Shown here piece by piece: positions 1 to 6,944 of a stretch of 64,000 nt of DNA. Numbering within the stretch: position 1 is the first letter of the stretch; every line of letters starts with the position of its first letter. Below the pieces are notes generated by a model that was not told where the DNA came from, made no database searches, and was given only the letters and a program-made list of their open reading frames with translations. Source of the DNA: an uncultured Eubacterium sp. (GTDB lineage: Bacteria > Bacillota > Clostridia > Lachnospirales > Lachnospiraceae); NCBI GenBank assembly GCA_947088865.1, contig CAMUHY010000014.1:1-64000 (forward strand), in the 5' to 3' direction. The position numbers were made by a program, and so were the translations under genes.

Positions 1-2
1 TG

Positions 3-53
3 GTGATTTTTGCAGCCTTGACATACATAGACAATAAACACAACCGCAAGTAA
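3..53 (+). CDS. C-terminal end of an unidentified protein (partial)
   Basis: An open frame enters from the left edge and ends with TAA at 51-53. The visible tail is VIFAALTYIDNKHNRK: a short hydrophobic stretch followed by a basic end, as in small membrane proteins. A strong terminator follows directly, which supports this being a real gene end. Too little is present to name it. Confidence 0.4.
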   Translation: MIFAALTYIDNKHNRK

Positions 54-104
54 CAGAAAAGGCTATCTTCTACTGCCATAGAGGATAGCCTTTTCTGTTT
101 GTTT
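54..104 (+). terminator. Rho-independent terminator
   Basis: A perfect 14-bp stem (CAGAAAAGGCTATC at 54-67 with GATAGCCTTTTCTG at 84-97) is followed by a T-rich run. It ends the transcript of the partial upstream gene. Confidence 0.85.
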
Positions 105-215
105 TTTAAACGGATTATTGTTTCCGATTGAACAACCGTCGGACGTGCAATATCCTTCAGCTTCTAAGATGATTATAAACCAACACTGCAAATTTTGCAA
201 GAAGGTTTAGAAAAT

Positions 216-244
216 GGGAGTGTTTCGGCACTCCTATTTTTTTG
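216..244 (+). terminator. Small terminator-like hairpin
   Basis: GGAGTG at 217-222 pairs with CACTCC at 229-234 and is followed by TATTTTTTTT. It lies between the partial first gene and the Uma2 gene, with no recognisable gene in front of it, so it may end a short unannotated transcript or be a remnant. Confidence 0.5.
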
Positions 245-323
245 TGGATTTGTAGACTATATTACAGGAATATGGTTCTGTCTGCAAGGATTTTTTTGGG
301 GTTTTTATAAAATGATATATTCC

Positions 324-352
324 TTGCTATGTTTTGTTAAAAAATATATAAT
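324..352 (+). promoter_or_regulatory. Candidate sigma-A promoter of the Uma2 gene
   Basis: TTGCTA at 324-329 and TATAAT at 347-352 are separated by 17 bases. They sit just upstream of the Shine-Dalgarno and start of the Uma2 gene. Confidence 0.5.
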
Positions 353-377
353 GATAATAAAAAAGGAGAGTGATTGT

Positions 378-932
378 ATGGCTTTAGCACAAAAAATTAT
401 AGATTATGAATATACAATTGATGATATTTATGCTTTACCAGAAGGAAAAAGAGCAGAATTAATTGATGGGCAAATGTATATGATGGCAACACCAAGTACA
501 AAGCATCAAAGATTAGTAAAAGAATTCACATATCAAATTGAAAATTATATTAGAGGAAAGAATGGTGATTGTGAGGTATTGCCTGCTCCATTTGCAGTAT
601 TTTTAAATGCAGATAACAAAACATATGTAGAACCTGACATATCAGTTATTTGCGATAAAGATAAATTAAATGATAAGGGATGTAATGGTGCGCCTGATTG
701 GATTATTGAAATCGTTTCACCAACAAGCAGCCGAATGGATTATGTTATTAAGCTTTTTAAATATCGCTCGGCTGGAGTAAAGGAATATTGGATAGTGGAT
801 TTTGATAAAAATCGTATCTCAGTATGGAATTTAGAGAATGAAGATATGTTTGAATACACATTTTCAGATATTGTTAAAGCTGGAATTTATGAAGATTTGG
901 AAATTGATTTTTCTAAGATAGAGATTAATTAA
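378..932 (+). CDS. Uma2 family (DUF820) putative endonuclease
   Basis: A 184-residue protein of the Uma2/DUF820 family, a PD-(D/E)XK nuclease fold common in cyanobacteria and scattered in Firmicutes; its cellular substrate is not known. Visible family signatures are VEPDISV (Asp about 87), IIEIVSPTSS (Glu about 111), a Lys in the following helix (KLFKYR), and GVKEYWIVD. The frame is open back to 195, but the ATG at 378 follows AAGGAGAG at a good distance and starts where the family starts, so the upstream extension is rejected. It has its own promoter and stands alone. Genes of this type are often mobile and in many copies. Confidence 0.85.
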   Translation: MALAQKIIDYEYTIDDIYALPEGKRAELIDGQMYMMATPSTKHQRLVKEFTYQIENYIRGKNGDCEVLPAPFAVFLNADNKTYVEPDISVICDKDKLNDKGCNGAPDWIIEIVSPTSSRMDYVIKLFKYRSAGVKEYWIVDFDKNRISVWNLENEDMFEYTFSDIVKAGIYEDLEIDFSKIEIN

Positions 933-979
933 TAAGAGGCTTGAAATTTTATTTGCGTTTATGAAAGAAGAAAAGTGTT

Positions 980-1552
980 ATGCGAGATGATATTTTAAAA
1001 AATCTACAAAAGGAAATATATGATAGGTGTCAAAAAGAAACAAATAAATTTGGTATGGGGTGTTATTATCATATTGTTGCCGTAGTGAAAAATGCAGAAA
1101 TTTTAGCTTCAAAATATAAAGCAGATAAAGAAATTGTTATGATAGCTGCTTGGCTGCATGATATTGCTTCGATTACAGATTACAGTTTATATGAACTTCA
1201 CCATATACATGGAGCCCAAATGGCTTATTCTATTTTAAAAGAATATAACTATGATGATAAAAAAATTACGCTTGTACAAAAATGTATTCAAAATCACAGA
1301 GGCAGTGTAAATTTAGGAAAAGGTACGCTGGAAGAATTATGTGTTGCAGATGCGGATGCAATTTCACATGTCGATAATATTCCTAGTTTATTGTATTTAG
1401 CTTACGTTCAAAAAGGGATGGGAATTGAAGAAGGTCAAAGATTTGTAAGGGATAAATTAATAAGAAGCTTTCAAAAACTATCTATACAAAGTAAAAAATA
1501 TTATCAAAATAAGTTTGAAAAAGCGATTGAAGTCTTAAATGGAGAATCTTAA
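980..1552 (+). CDS. HD-domain phosphohydrolase-like protein
   Basis: A 190-residue soluble protein with a single HD domain. The metal-binding set is visible: His31, the His60-Asp61 pair in WLHDIAS, His residues in HHIHGAQ and NHRGS, and an Asp in CVADADAISH. HD proteins of this size hydrolyse phosphate esters of nucleotides or related compounds; the substrate cannot be read from the sequence. The gene follows the Uma2 gene after 47 bases. Its initiation region (951-986), including the first three codons, is nearly the same as that of the FlxA-like gene at 3692, so part of it was copied between the two loci. The Shine-Dalgarno (AAGAAGAAAA) is poor. Confidence 0.75.
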   Translation: MRDDILKNLQKEIYDRCQKETNKFGMGCYYHIVAVVKNAEILASKYKADKEIVMIAAWLHDIASITDYSLYELHHIHGAQMAYSILKEYNYDDKKITLVQKCIQNHRGSVNLGKGTLEELCVADADAISHVDNIPSLLYLAYVQKGMGIEEGQRFVRDKLIRSFQKLSIQSKKYYQNKFEKAIEVLNGES

Positions 1553-1590
1553 ATAATGGAATATTTTTACAAAATTTGCTAATAAACTTA

Positions 1591-1604
1591 TTTACAAGCG
1601 TAAA
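1591..1604. promoter_or_regulatory. Possible BlaI-type operator
   Basis: TTTACAAGCGTAAA is an inverted repeat (TTTAC/GTAAA) 110 bases upstream of the BlaI-like gene. BlaI/MecI repressors bind TACA-TGTA dyads and usually regulate their own operon, so this is a reasonable but unproven operator. Confidence 0.3.
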
Positions 1605-1616
1605 TTAATCTGGTAA

Positions 1617-1662
1617 AATAATAATGATAAATAATATTAAATTATTATTTATTGTTATTATT
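1617..1662. terminator. 46-bp AT-only palindrome, terminator or operator
   Basis: The two arms (AATAATAATGATAAATAAT and ATTATTTATTGTTATTATT) pair almost completely with G-T wobble and are followed by TTTTTT. It lies 65 bases after the HD gene and 52 before the BlaI-like gene, so it may terminate the first or act as a regulatory dyad for the second. Confidence 0.5.
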
Positions 1663-1713
1663 TTTTTTGCAAATATAGACGATATTAAAAGTAACTTATA
1701 GAAATGGAGCCGT

Positions 1714-2103
1714 ATGAACGAGATTACACCAAGCGAGAATGAATGGGCAATTATGGAAGTTGTATGGGATTGTGAGGGAAGCATGACTGCCTCCGAAATC
1801 ATCCATACATTAAAAGGAAAACTTGATGTAAGCAGCAAGACCATACGTGTTATGATTAATCGGCTTGTCACAAAAGGGATATTAAGCTATACAGTCGATT
1901 CAAAAGATGCGAGAGTATATCACTATATGGCTATGAAAAGCAAAAAAGAATGTCTTGAGCTGAAAAGCGAGCGTTTTGTAAATAATTATTTTGGCGGCAA
2001 TACATCTCTTGCAGTGGCTAGTTTTTTACAATCGGCTAATATTTCAGAAGAACAGATAAAGATGCTTCACAAATTGATTGAACAGCTTGAAAAAGAAAAA
2101 TAA
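1714..2103 (+). CDS. BlaI/MecI/CopY family transcriptional repressor
   Basis: A 129-residue winged-helix repressor. The N-terminal half shows the family pattern: LTPSE-like ITPSENEWAIMEVVW, TASEIIHTL, SSKTIRVMINRLVTKG and a wing ending in YHYM. The C-terminal half is the dimerisation helix bundle. Family members repress antibiotic-resistance or copper genes and are cleaved when a BlaR1/MecR1 sensor is activated. The next gene, 47 bases downstream, is an M56 metallopeptidase of that sensor family, so the two form a regulatory pair. The start follows GGAG at a normal distance. No beta-lactamase gene is next to the pair, so the target is unknown. Confidence 0.85.
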   Translation: MNEITPSENEWAIMEVVWDCEGSMTASEIIHTLKGKLDVSSKTIRVMINRLVTKGILSYTVDSKDARVYHYMAMKSKKECLELKSERFVNNYFGGNTSLAVASFLQSANISEEQIKMLHKLIEQLEKEK

Positions 2104-2150
2104 TGTGATTTGTTATTGTCACAAAGCAGCATCTTAGCATGGAGTTTTAT

Positions 2151-3437
2151 ATGATGGATTGGTTTGCAATAAAAAGCTATATGGATTTTGCAGCACAGTA
2201 TTGCTTGATAAAATGTGCAAAAACAATAACTGCTGGATGGATACTATTCTTTGTTATTTATTTTATAAGATTTCTTAATAAAAAGAAAAATCCTACCATA
2301 AATTATTATGCTATGCTTCTTTTAGTCCCCGCTGTTTTGATGGGAATGAATAAGGTGTTTTTTATAGGAGGAATAAACTATTATTCATCACTTTTAAATT
2401 TTTTATTAACACCATTATTAGGCTACATATATTTTAGTATTGCTTTCATCTTATTGGTACATTTTATCCGTTTAGACCATAGAATGAAAAAGGACGTATA
2501 CACTTTACCACATTGGGAAAATAAAGCGTTTATTCAAGATTGTATCAACCATGTAGTCTTTACAAATGATTGTTTTAGCCGTCATTATTTAAACCGTGTT
2601 CAAGTCTATATTACAAATGAAAATGTAAGTCCGTTTTCAGGCGGTTTGTTTCACCCTTTTATCGTATTGCCAAATATTATTGTACATTCATGGGATAAAG
2701 AAAAGCAAAAGATTGTATTATGCCATGAGTTGATACATATAAAATCAGGGCATATTTTTTGGAAATATATTTTTTCTCTTATAAAAATTTATTGGTGGAT
2801 AAATCCATTGATTTATTTTGTTGAAAAGCAATTATATGAAGATATGGAGATGGTCTGTGATGAAAAAAGTATTTTTTATACGCATCTGCCAAAAGTGGAG
2901 TATGGAAAATTGCTTTTAGATATGGTTCTTGTCTTGAAGGCTGTTCATTCTCAAGGAATTGCCACTTTTGTAAATAAAAATGATTATCAGGTATTAAGGA
3001 CAAGAATAGGCGGTCTTTCGATTCGTCAAAAAAATTATTATAAAAAATATTTTATGATTTTTGCCGCAGTATTTACAGGGCTTGTTACTGTTATCATGGC
3101 AACATCATATCCTCGTTATACAAAATTTACCGATGCTTCTTTATTTAATGAACAATTGGAATATATTTCAGAATTAGACCATTCTGTTTCAGGAGTGCAG
3201 GTAAAAGATGGAAAACTTTTTATTGATAATATGATATTTAAACAGACTTTAACTGATAAAAACATTACTGGAGATTATGTGTATATCTATTTTGATGGTA
3301 TTATGAAAGTGCCTGGAAGCGGAGGCGGCGGCAATACCGCAAGGGTTTCCACAAGGGATTTTTCAGATATCACATACTTGGCATTGGATTGTATTGAAAA
3401 TGATATATTAAATATACTTTTAAAATATATACTATAA
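2151..3437 (+). CDS. M56 (BlaR1/MecR1-like) membrane metallopeptidase
   Basis: A 428-residue membrane protein with several hydrophobic segments in the first 110 residues, the zinc protease motif HELIH (about residues 192-196) followed by SGHIFWK, and the M56 hallmark WWINPLIYFVEKQLYEDMEMVCDE (read in parts). A last membrane segment lies near residue 300, followed by only about 110 extracellular residues. True BlaR1 carries a penicillin-binding sensor domain of about 240 residues there, and this protein does not. It probably senses something else and cleaves the BlaI-like repressor encoded upstream. An ATG at 2139 contains the Shine-Dalgarno (ATGGAG), so the ATG at 2151 is preferred. Confidence 0.8.
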   Translation: MMDWFAIKSYMDFAAQYCLIKCAKTITAGWILFFVIYFIRFLNKKKNPTINYYAMLLLVPAVLMGMNKVFFIGGINYYSSLLNFLLTPLLGYIYFSIAFILLVHFIRLDHRMKKDVYTLPHWENKAFIQDCINHVVFTNDCFSRHYLNRVQVYITNENVSPFSGGLFHPFIVLPNIIVHSWDKEKQKIVLCHELIHIKSGHIFWKYIFSLIKIYWWINPLIYFVEKQLYEDMEMVCDEKSIFYTHLPKVEYGKLLLDMVLVLKAVHSQGIATFVNKNDYQVLRTRIGGLSIRQKNYYKKYFMIFAAVFTGLVTVIMATSYPRYTKFTDASLFNEQLEYISELDHSVSGVQVKDGKLFIDNMIFKQTLTDKNITGDYVYIYFDGIMKVPGSGGGGNTARVSTRDFSDITYLALDCIENDILNILLKYIL

Positions 3438-3508
3438 CTTGCTGATTTAGACCAATGGTACTTTTTTTAGATAGGAAAGGTATTGCAAATATATAGGCAA
3501 GGGATAGG

Positions 3509-3534
3509 CGGATAATTGGTATCCGTTTTGATTT
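3509..3534 (+). terminator. Terminator-like hairpin after the BlaR1-like gene
   Basis: CGGATA at 3509-3514 pairs with TATCCG at 3520-3525, followed by TTTTGATTTT. A second perfect 7-bp inverted repeat (GAAATTC/GAATTTC, 3540-3558) follows. Both lie between the BlaR1-like gene and the FlxA-like gene. Confidence 0.45.
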
Positions 3535-3614
3535 TACTAGAAATTCATTTAGAATTTCCATAAAAAAGGTTCATATAATGACCCTTATATAAACAAATAA
3601 ACAAGGAGGTTGAA

Positions 3615-3710
3615 TTGTTTAAGCGTAAATATAAATTGTATATTTTTAATAGTTACGATTTCATTTGCGTTTATGACAGGAAAGGAGTGTTATGCGAGTA
3701 CAAAACGTAA
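3615..3710 (+). CDS. Possible 31-residue leader peptide before the FlxA-like gene
   Basis: A TTG at 3615 lies five bases after a perfect AAGGAGG (3603-3609) and opens a 31-codon frame whose stop at 3708-3710 is 19 bases past the start of the FlxA-like gene. The strong ribosome site would otherwise have no gene. Translation of this frame would run over the next start, so coupling is possible. It may equally be the remnant of an interrupted gene start. Confidence 0.25.
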   Translation: MFKRKYKLYIFNSYDFICVYDRKGVLCEYKT

Positions 3711-4492
3711 ACAACGATGTAGCGAACATGAAGACAGGGATGTCGCAAAGTGCAGATGCTACAACCAAAAATCTTCAAAGTCAAATACTAGCAAAACAGC
3801 AAGAATTAAAAAAGCTGTCTGAAAACCAAGATATGACAATGGAAGCGAAGATGAAGAAAAGACAAGAAATAAATCAGCAAATTGCCGATTTAAACAGACA
3901 GCTTCGCCAGCATGAAATTGAACAGCGTAAAGAAAAGCAAAAAGAAGAAGCTTCCATGAACGATATGCTAGGCGGTGAATCAGCAGATAGTGCTGCATCT
4001 GCACAGCAGGCTCAAGCCAATGCAGGACTATCGGATGCAAATATGAAGGCGATGATTTCAGCCGATGCTTCCATGAAAATGTCTGATGTACAAGGTGGTG
4101 TTTCTGCATCATTAGAGCGGATAGCCAATGTAATACGAGGTGAAATCAAACAAGATGCGGGACGCGGCGTATCGGTTGACAGAAAAGAGCAAGAATTGGC
4201 AGATATTGAACAGAGAGCCTTAAATGCAGCAAAAGGGCAGATGAAAGAATTAAAGGGCGCTCATAATTCTGTTAAAGATGCAAGAAAGGAAGCCCTTAAA
4301 GAAGCAAGAAAAGATAAGTTAAATAATCCCACTAAAAATGCGGATAAATCAGACAATACAAGCAATGCTTTTACAAGTAATACATCGGTTATCTTTAAGG
4401 AAAAGGATGCTACGGTTACCTTAACATCCACAGGAAACAGCAATAATTTTAATAATAAAGTCAATGATGGCGGCATTAATATTATCGTATAG
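3692..4492 (+). CDS. FlxA-like coiled-coil protein
   Basis: A 266-residue, charged, Ala/Gln/Lys-rich protein without signal peptide or membrane segment. Residues 20-80 form a coiled coil of the FlxA type (SQILAKQQELKKLSE, then KKRQEINQQIADLNRQLRQ). The middle is Ala/Met-rich, and the tail is Asn/Thr-rich and probably unfolded. FlxA-like proteins are often in flagellar regulons of Firmicutes and enterics, but their function is not established. It is the first of four same-strand genes (to 6713) with similar composition. The start follows AAAGGAG. The initiation region 3663-3698 is shared with the HD gene at 980. Confidence 0.65.
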   Translation: MRVQNVNNDVANMKTGMSQSADATTKNLQSQILAKQQELKKLSENQDMTMEAKMKKRQEINQQIADLNRQLRQHEIEQRKEKQKEEASMNDMLGGESADSAASAQQAQANAGLSDANMKAMISADASMKMSDVQGGVSASLERIANVIRGEIKQDAGRGVSVDRKEQELADIEQRALNAAKGQMKELKGAHNSVKDARKEALKEARKDKLNNPTKNADKSDNTSNAFTSNTSVIFKEKDATVTLTSTGNSNNFNNKVNDGGINIIV

Positions 4493-4524
4493 AGAATGTC
4501 CGTTTAAATAAAGGAGGAATTTAT

Positions 4525-5286
4525 ATGTCAACAATTAATAATTTTAGTGATTATACAAGTCAATATAATACAAATCAGGATTATTCTTCTCTGTTCTCAG
4601 GTATGCAGAGCGGAACAACAACTAACAGCTTTAGTCTTGGCGATTATGCCACCATAAAAAATGGAAGCTATAAAAAGTTATTGAAAGCTTATTATAACAA
4701 ACAAGATACCGATAAGACCTCTTCTGATTCAAAGAAAGTCAGTGCGGATAAAAAATCAAAAATGATTAAAGATAGTGCTGATACATTAAAGAAAGCAGCC
4801 GATGCATTAAATGATAAATCATTGTGGGAAAAGAAGAAAATTAAAAAGACTGACGAGGAGACAAAAGAATCCATAGAGACCGAAGACTACGATTGGGATG
4901 CAATCACAAAGGCAGTACAAAATTTTGTTGACAGCTATAATGATGTGATTAAAGAAGCTGGTGATGCAGATTCAAGGTCTGTTCTTAGAAGTACTCTCTT
5001 TATGACGGGTTCGATGTCAAAGAATCAAAACTTATTGTCAAAAGTTGGCATTTCTATTGGCAAGGATAATAAATTATCATTGGATAAAGATAAATTAAAA
5101 GAATCAAAAATAAGCGATTTAAAGAGTTTGTTTACAGGATACAATTCTGTTGCAAACAGAGTATCGCAAAAAGCTTCAACAATTTCTGGCTACGCAGCAC
5201 AGAGCGGAAGCACATATAACAGCAAAGGCTCTTATTATCAGTCTGTGTCAACAGCAAAGCCTGATAAGGTGGATGAAGAAGTATAA
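4525..5286 (+). CDS. Protein with a FliD-C-terminal-like region
   Basis: A 253-residue protein. Residues 1-60 are Asn/Ser/Tyr-rich and resemble secreted axial proteins. Residues about 125-230 resemble the C-terminal domain of the flagellar cap FliD: FVDSYNDVIKEAGDADSR, then LLSKVGISIGKDNKLSLDKD and LKESKISDLKSLFTGY. The N-terminal FliD domain is absent and the protein is about half the usual length, so it is not a standard cap. It follows the FlxA-like gene by 32 bases with AAAGGAGG at the start. No flagellar rod, hook or motor gene is in the window. It could be a secreted or envelope filament-associated protein. The FliD relation is by pattern only. Confidence 0.5.
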   Translation: MSTINNFSDYTSQYNTNQDYSSLFSGMQSGTTTNSFSLGDYATIKNGSYKKLLKAYYNKQDTDKTSSDSKKVSADKKSKMIKDSADTLKKAADALNDKSLWEKKKIKKTDEETKESIETEDYDWDAITKAVQNFVDSYNDVIKEAGDADSRSVLRSTLFMTGSMSKNQNLLSKVGISIGKDNKLSLDKDKLKESKISDLKSLFTGYNSVANRVSQKASTISGYAAQSGSTYNSKGSYYQSVSTAKPDKVDEEV

Positions 5287-5316
5287 AAAGAGTTGGACAC
5301 AAAATGGAGGCATAGT

Positions 5317-6012
5317 ATGAACGTAAATTTAAATATGAATGGGTTGCTTTTTTGCAAGCCTTTTGTGGGACCTCTTTTAAAAAGTACACAAGATAAAATG
5401 GAACGGCAGCAGGAATGTCAAAACACCGTCAATTTTTTTGAAAATCAGATATCCATGTTAAAAAATATGAGCGGTGAATCATTGGAAGATATTAGTAGAA
5501 AATTGGAGATGTTCCATAATTATAAAGACAGCATTGACGCTGCCAAACAACAATATAATAATGAGCAAATGTTTCATACATTGGATGAAGCGAAGGAAAA
5601 AGGCGAAAAGATTGCTGAAGCTGCTGAGGATATGAAGCCTAAGACAGCAGAGGAGAGAAGAGAAGACGAAGCTAAAGAAGTTATTGATGATATGAAGTCT
5701 GAATCAAGCGATGAATTGACAGAGAGCATGGAAGAAATAACAGAAGATATGGAAGAAATGTTGGAGGAAGTGACCGAAGAGATAACCGAAGAACTGCAAG
5801 AGCAGCAAATAGAAGAACAACAGTTATCACAGCAAGAGCAAACATTAACGTCCAATGCAAGCAATTTATCAGCAGAGTCGCAAAATGTGCCAACACAAGT
5901 TTTTACAGAAGAAAATCTTTTAGAGGAAGGTCTTACAAAACAAGAAAAAGACTTAGCGTTATTGGAATATTATAAGAAACAAGGATATAAACCCGTTAAT
6001 TATTATGTTTAA
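5317..6012 (+). CDS. Acidic coiled-coil protein of unknown function
   Basis: A 231-residue protein not recognised as a known family. Residues 25-100 are predicted helical (QDKMERQQECQNTVNFFEN region). Residues 105-175 are a very acidic Glu-rich coiled coil with repeated ITED/VTEE/EITEEL units, then a Gln/Ser-rich linker, then a C-terminal segment ending KQGYKPVNYYV. No signal peptide. It lies 30 bases after the FliD-C-like gene and uses the ATG at 5317 after TGGAGG; a TTG at 5293 has no ribosome site. Likely part of the same four-gene unit. Confidence 0.6.
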   Translation: MNVNLNMNGLLFCKPFVGPLLKSTQDKMERQQECQNTVNFFENQISMLKNMSGESLEDISRKLEMFHNYKDSIDAAKQQYNNEQMFHTLDEAKEKGEKIAEAAEDMKPKTAEERREDEAKEVIDDMKSESSDELTESMEEITEDMEEMLEEVTEEITEELQEQQIEEQQLSQQEQTLTSNASNLSAESQNVPTQVFTEENLLEEGLTKQEKDLALLEYYKKQGYKPVNYYV

Positions 6013-6098
6013 TAGGATTGATAGTAAAATGCTGTATAAGCAAAGAATATTTGGTTTGTGCAGCATTTTAAGTGAAAAAGTGAAAAGGAGTGTAAGTT

Positions 6099-6713
6099 AT
6101 GAGTGTAAATGCAGTGAATAATACAGCAGCCAATGTGTATACAGGTAGTCAGGTAAATACAGCCGACAAAAAGGTTGAAGAAAAACAGCAGTCAGAAGCT
6201 CAAAGTTCAGGTGCTGTATATCAAAAATCAGGAACGGATAAAAAGGCAACATATTCCGTGAATAAGATGAGTGCGCAGGAAAGGGCAGCGTTGGTTGACC
6301 AGTTAAAAGCTGACCAGCAGTCAAGACAGCAAAGTTTAGTAAAGCTTGTTCAAGATATGATGAAAGGGCAAGCAAAAGCTTATAGTAAAGCTTCAGGCAA
6401 TGATTCGATATGGAAATTCCTTTCTAGCGGCAATTTTACAGTAGATGCAGCAACAAAGGCACAGGCACAAGAAGATATATCTGAGGATGGATATTGGGGT
6501 GTAAAACAGACATCACAGAGATTATTTGATTTTGCAAGTGCATTAGCTGGTGATGATGTTGAAAAAATGAAAAAAATGCAGGCTGCTATGGAAAAGGGAT
6601 ATAAACTTGCAACAAAGTCATGGGGCAAGGATTTGCCAAGTATAAGCAGTGATACTATCAATGCTGCCAATAAATTATTTGAGGATTATTATAAATCAAA
6701 AGAAACAGCTTAA
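6099..6713 (+). CDS. Unknown protein, last gene of the FlxA-like cluster
   Basis: A 204-residue soluble protein. The first 60 residues are Asn/Gln/Ala-rich and disordered-looking, like the starts of its neighbours. Residues 60-100 are helical (MSAQERAALVDQLKADQQSR). The C-terminal 80 residues look globular (EDGYWGVKQTSQRLFDFASA, DDVEKMKKMQAAMEKGYKLA and DTINAANKLFEDYY). I do not recognise the family. It follows the acidic coiled-coil gene by 86 bases with AAAAGGAG at the start and is followed by a clear terminator, so it closes the cluster. Confidence 0.6.
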   Translation: MSVNAVNNTAANVYTGSQVNTADKKVEEKQQSEAQSSGAVYQKSGTDKKATYSVNKMSAQERAALVDQLKADQQSRQQSLVKLVQDMMKGQAKAYSKASGNDSIWKFLSSGNFTVDAATKAQAQEDISEDGYWGVKQTSQRLFDFASALAGDDVEKMKKMQAAMEKGYKLATKSWGKDLPSISSDTINAANKLFEDYYKSKETA

Positions 6714-6749
6714 ATTGTTATTATAATTTTTGTGAAAATAAAATTTATT

Positions 6750-6796
6750 AAAAAATGGTATAGTCATCATAATTATGATTGTACCATTTTTTTTTA
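6750..6796 (+). terminator. Rho-independent terminator closing the FlxA-like cluster
   Basis: AAAAATGGTA (6751-6760) pairs with TACCATTTTT (6782 on), with an inner TCATAATTATGA palindrome and a run of nine T. Confidence 0.85.
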
Positions 6797-6886
6797 ATAC
6801 TATTATTTTTATAAATTTTACAAGTTATATATTAAAATACAAAAATTTGTAAATTCTTATCTTTTGCAGGAAGTGACAAAAAATTG

Positions 6887-6915
6887 TTACATTTTTTAAA
6901 ATTTTGTGATATAAT
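6887..6915 (+). promoter_or_regulatory. Candidate promoter of the restriction-modification genes
   Basis: TTACAT at 6887-6892 and TATAAT at 6910-6915 with a 17-base spacer, 30 bases before the methylase start. Confidence 0.4.
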
Positions 6916-6944
6916 GATAAACTAAATAACGGAGGAAATGAATA

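Noticed and set aside
3610-3822. 70-codon frame with a signal-peptide-like start (MNCLSVNINCIFLIVTISFAF)
   Set aside because: Its start has no spacing from the ribosome site and most of it overlaps the FlxA-like gene in another frame with basic, low-complexity residues.
5574-5864. Ser/Cys-rich minus-strand frame
   Set aside because: It mirrors the Glu-rich coiled-coil gene; its composition is a shadow of GAA/GAG codons.
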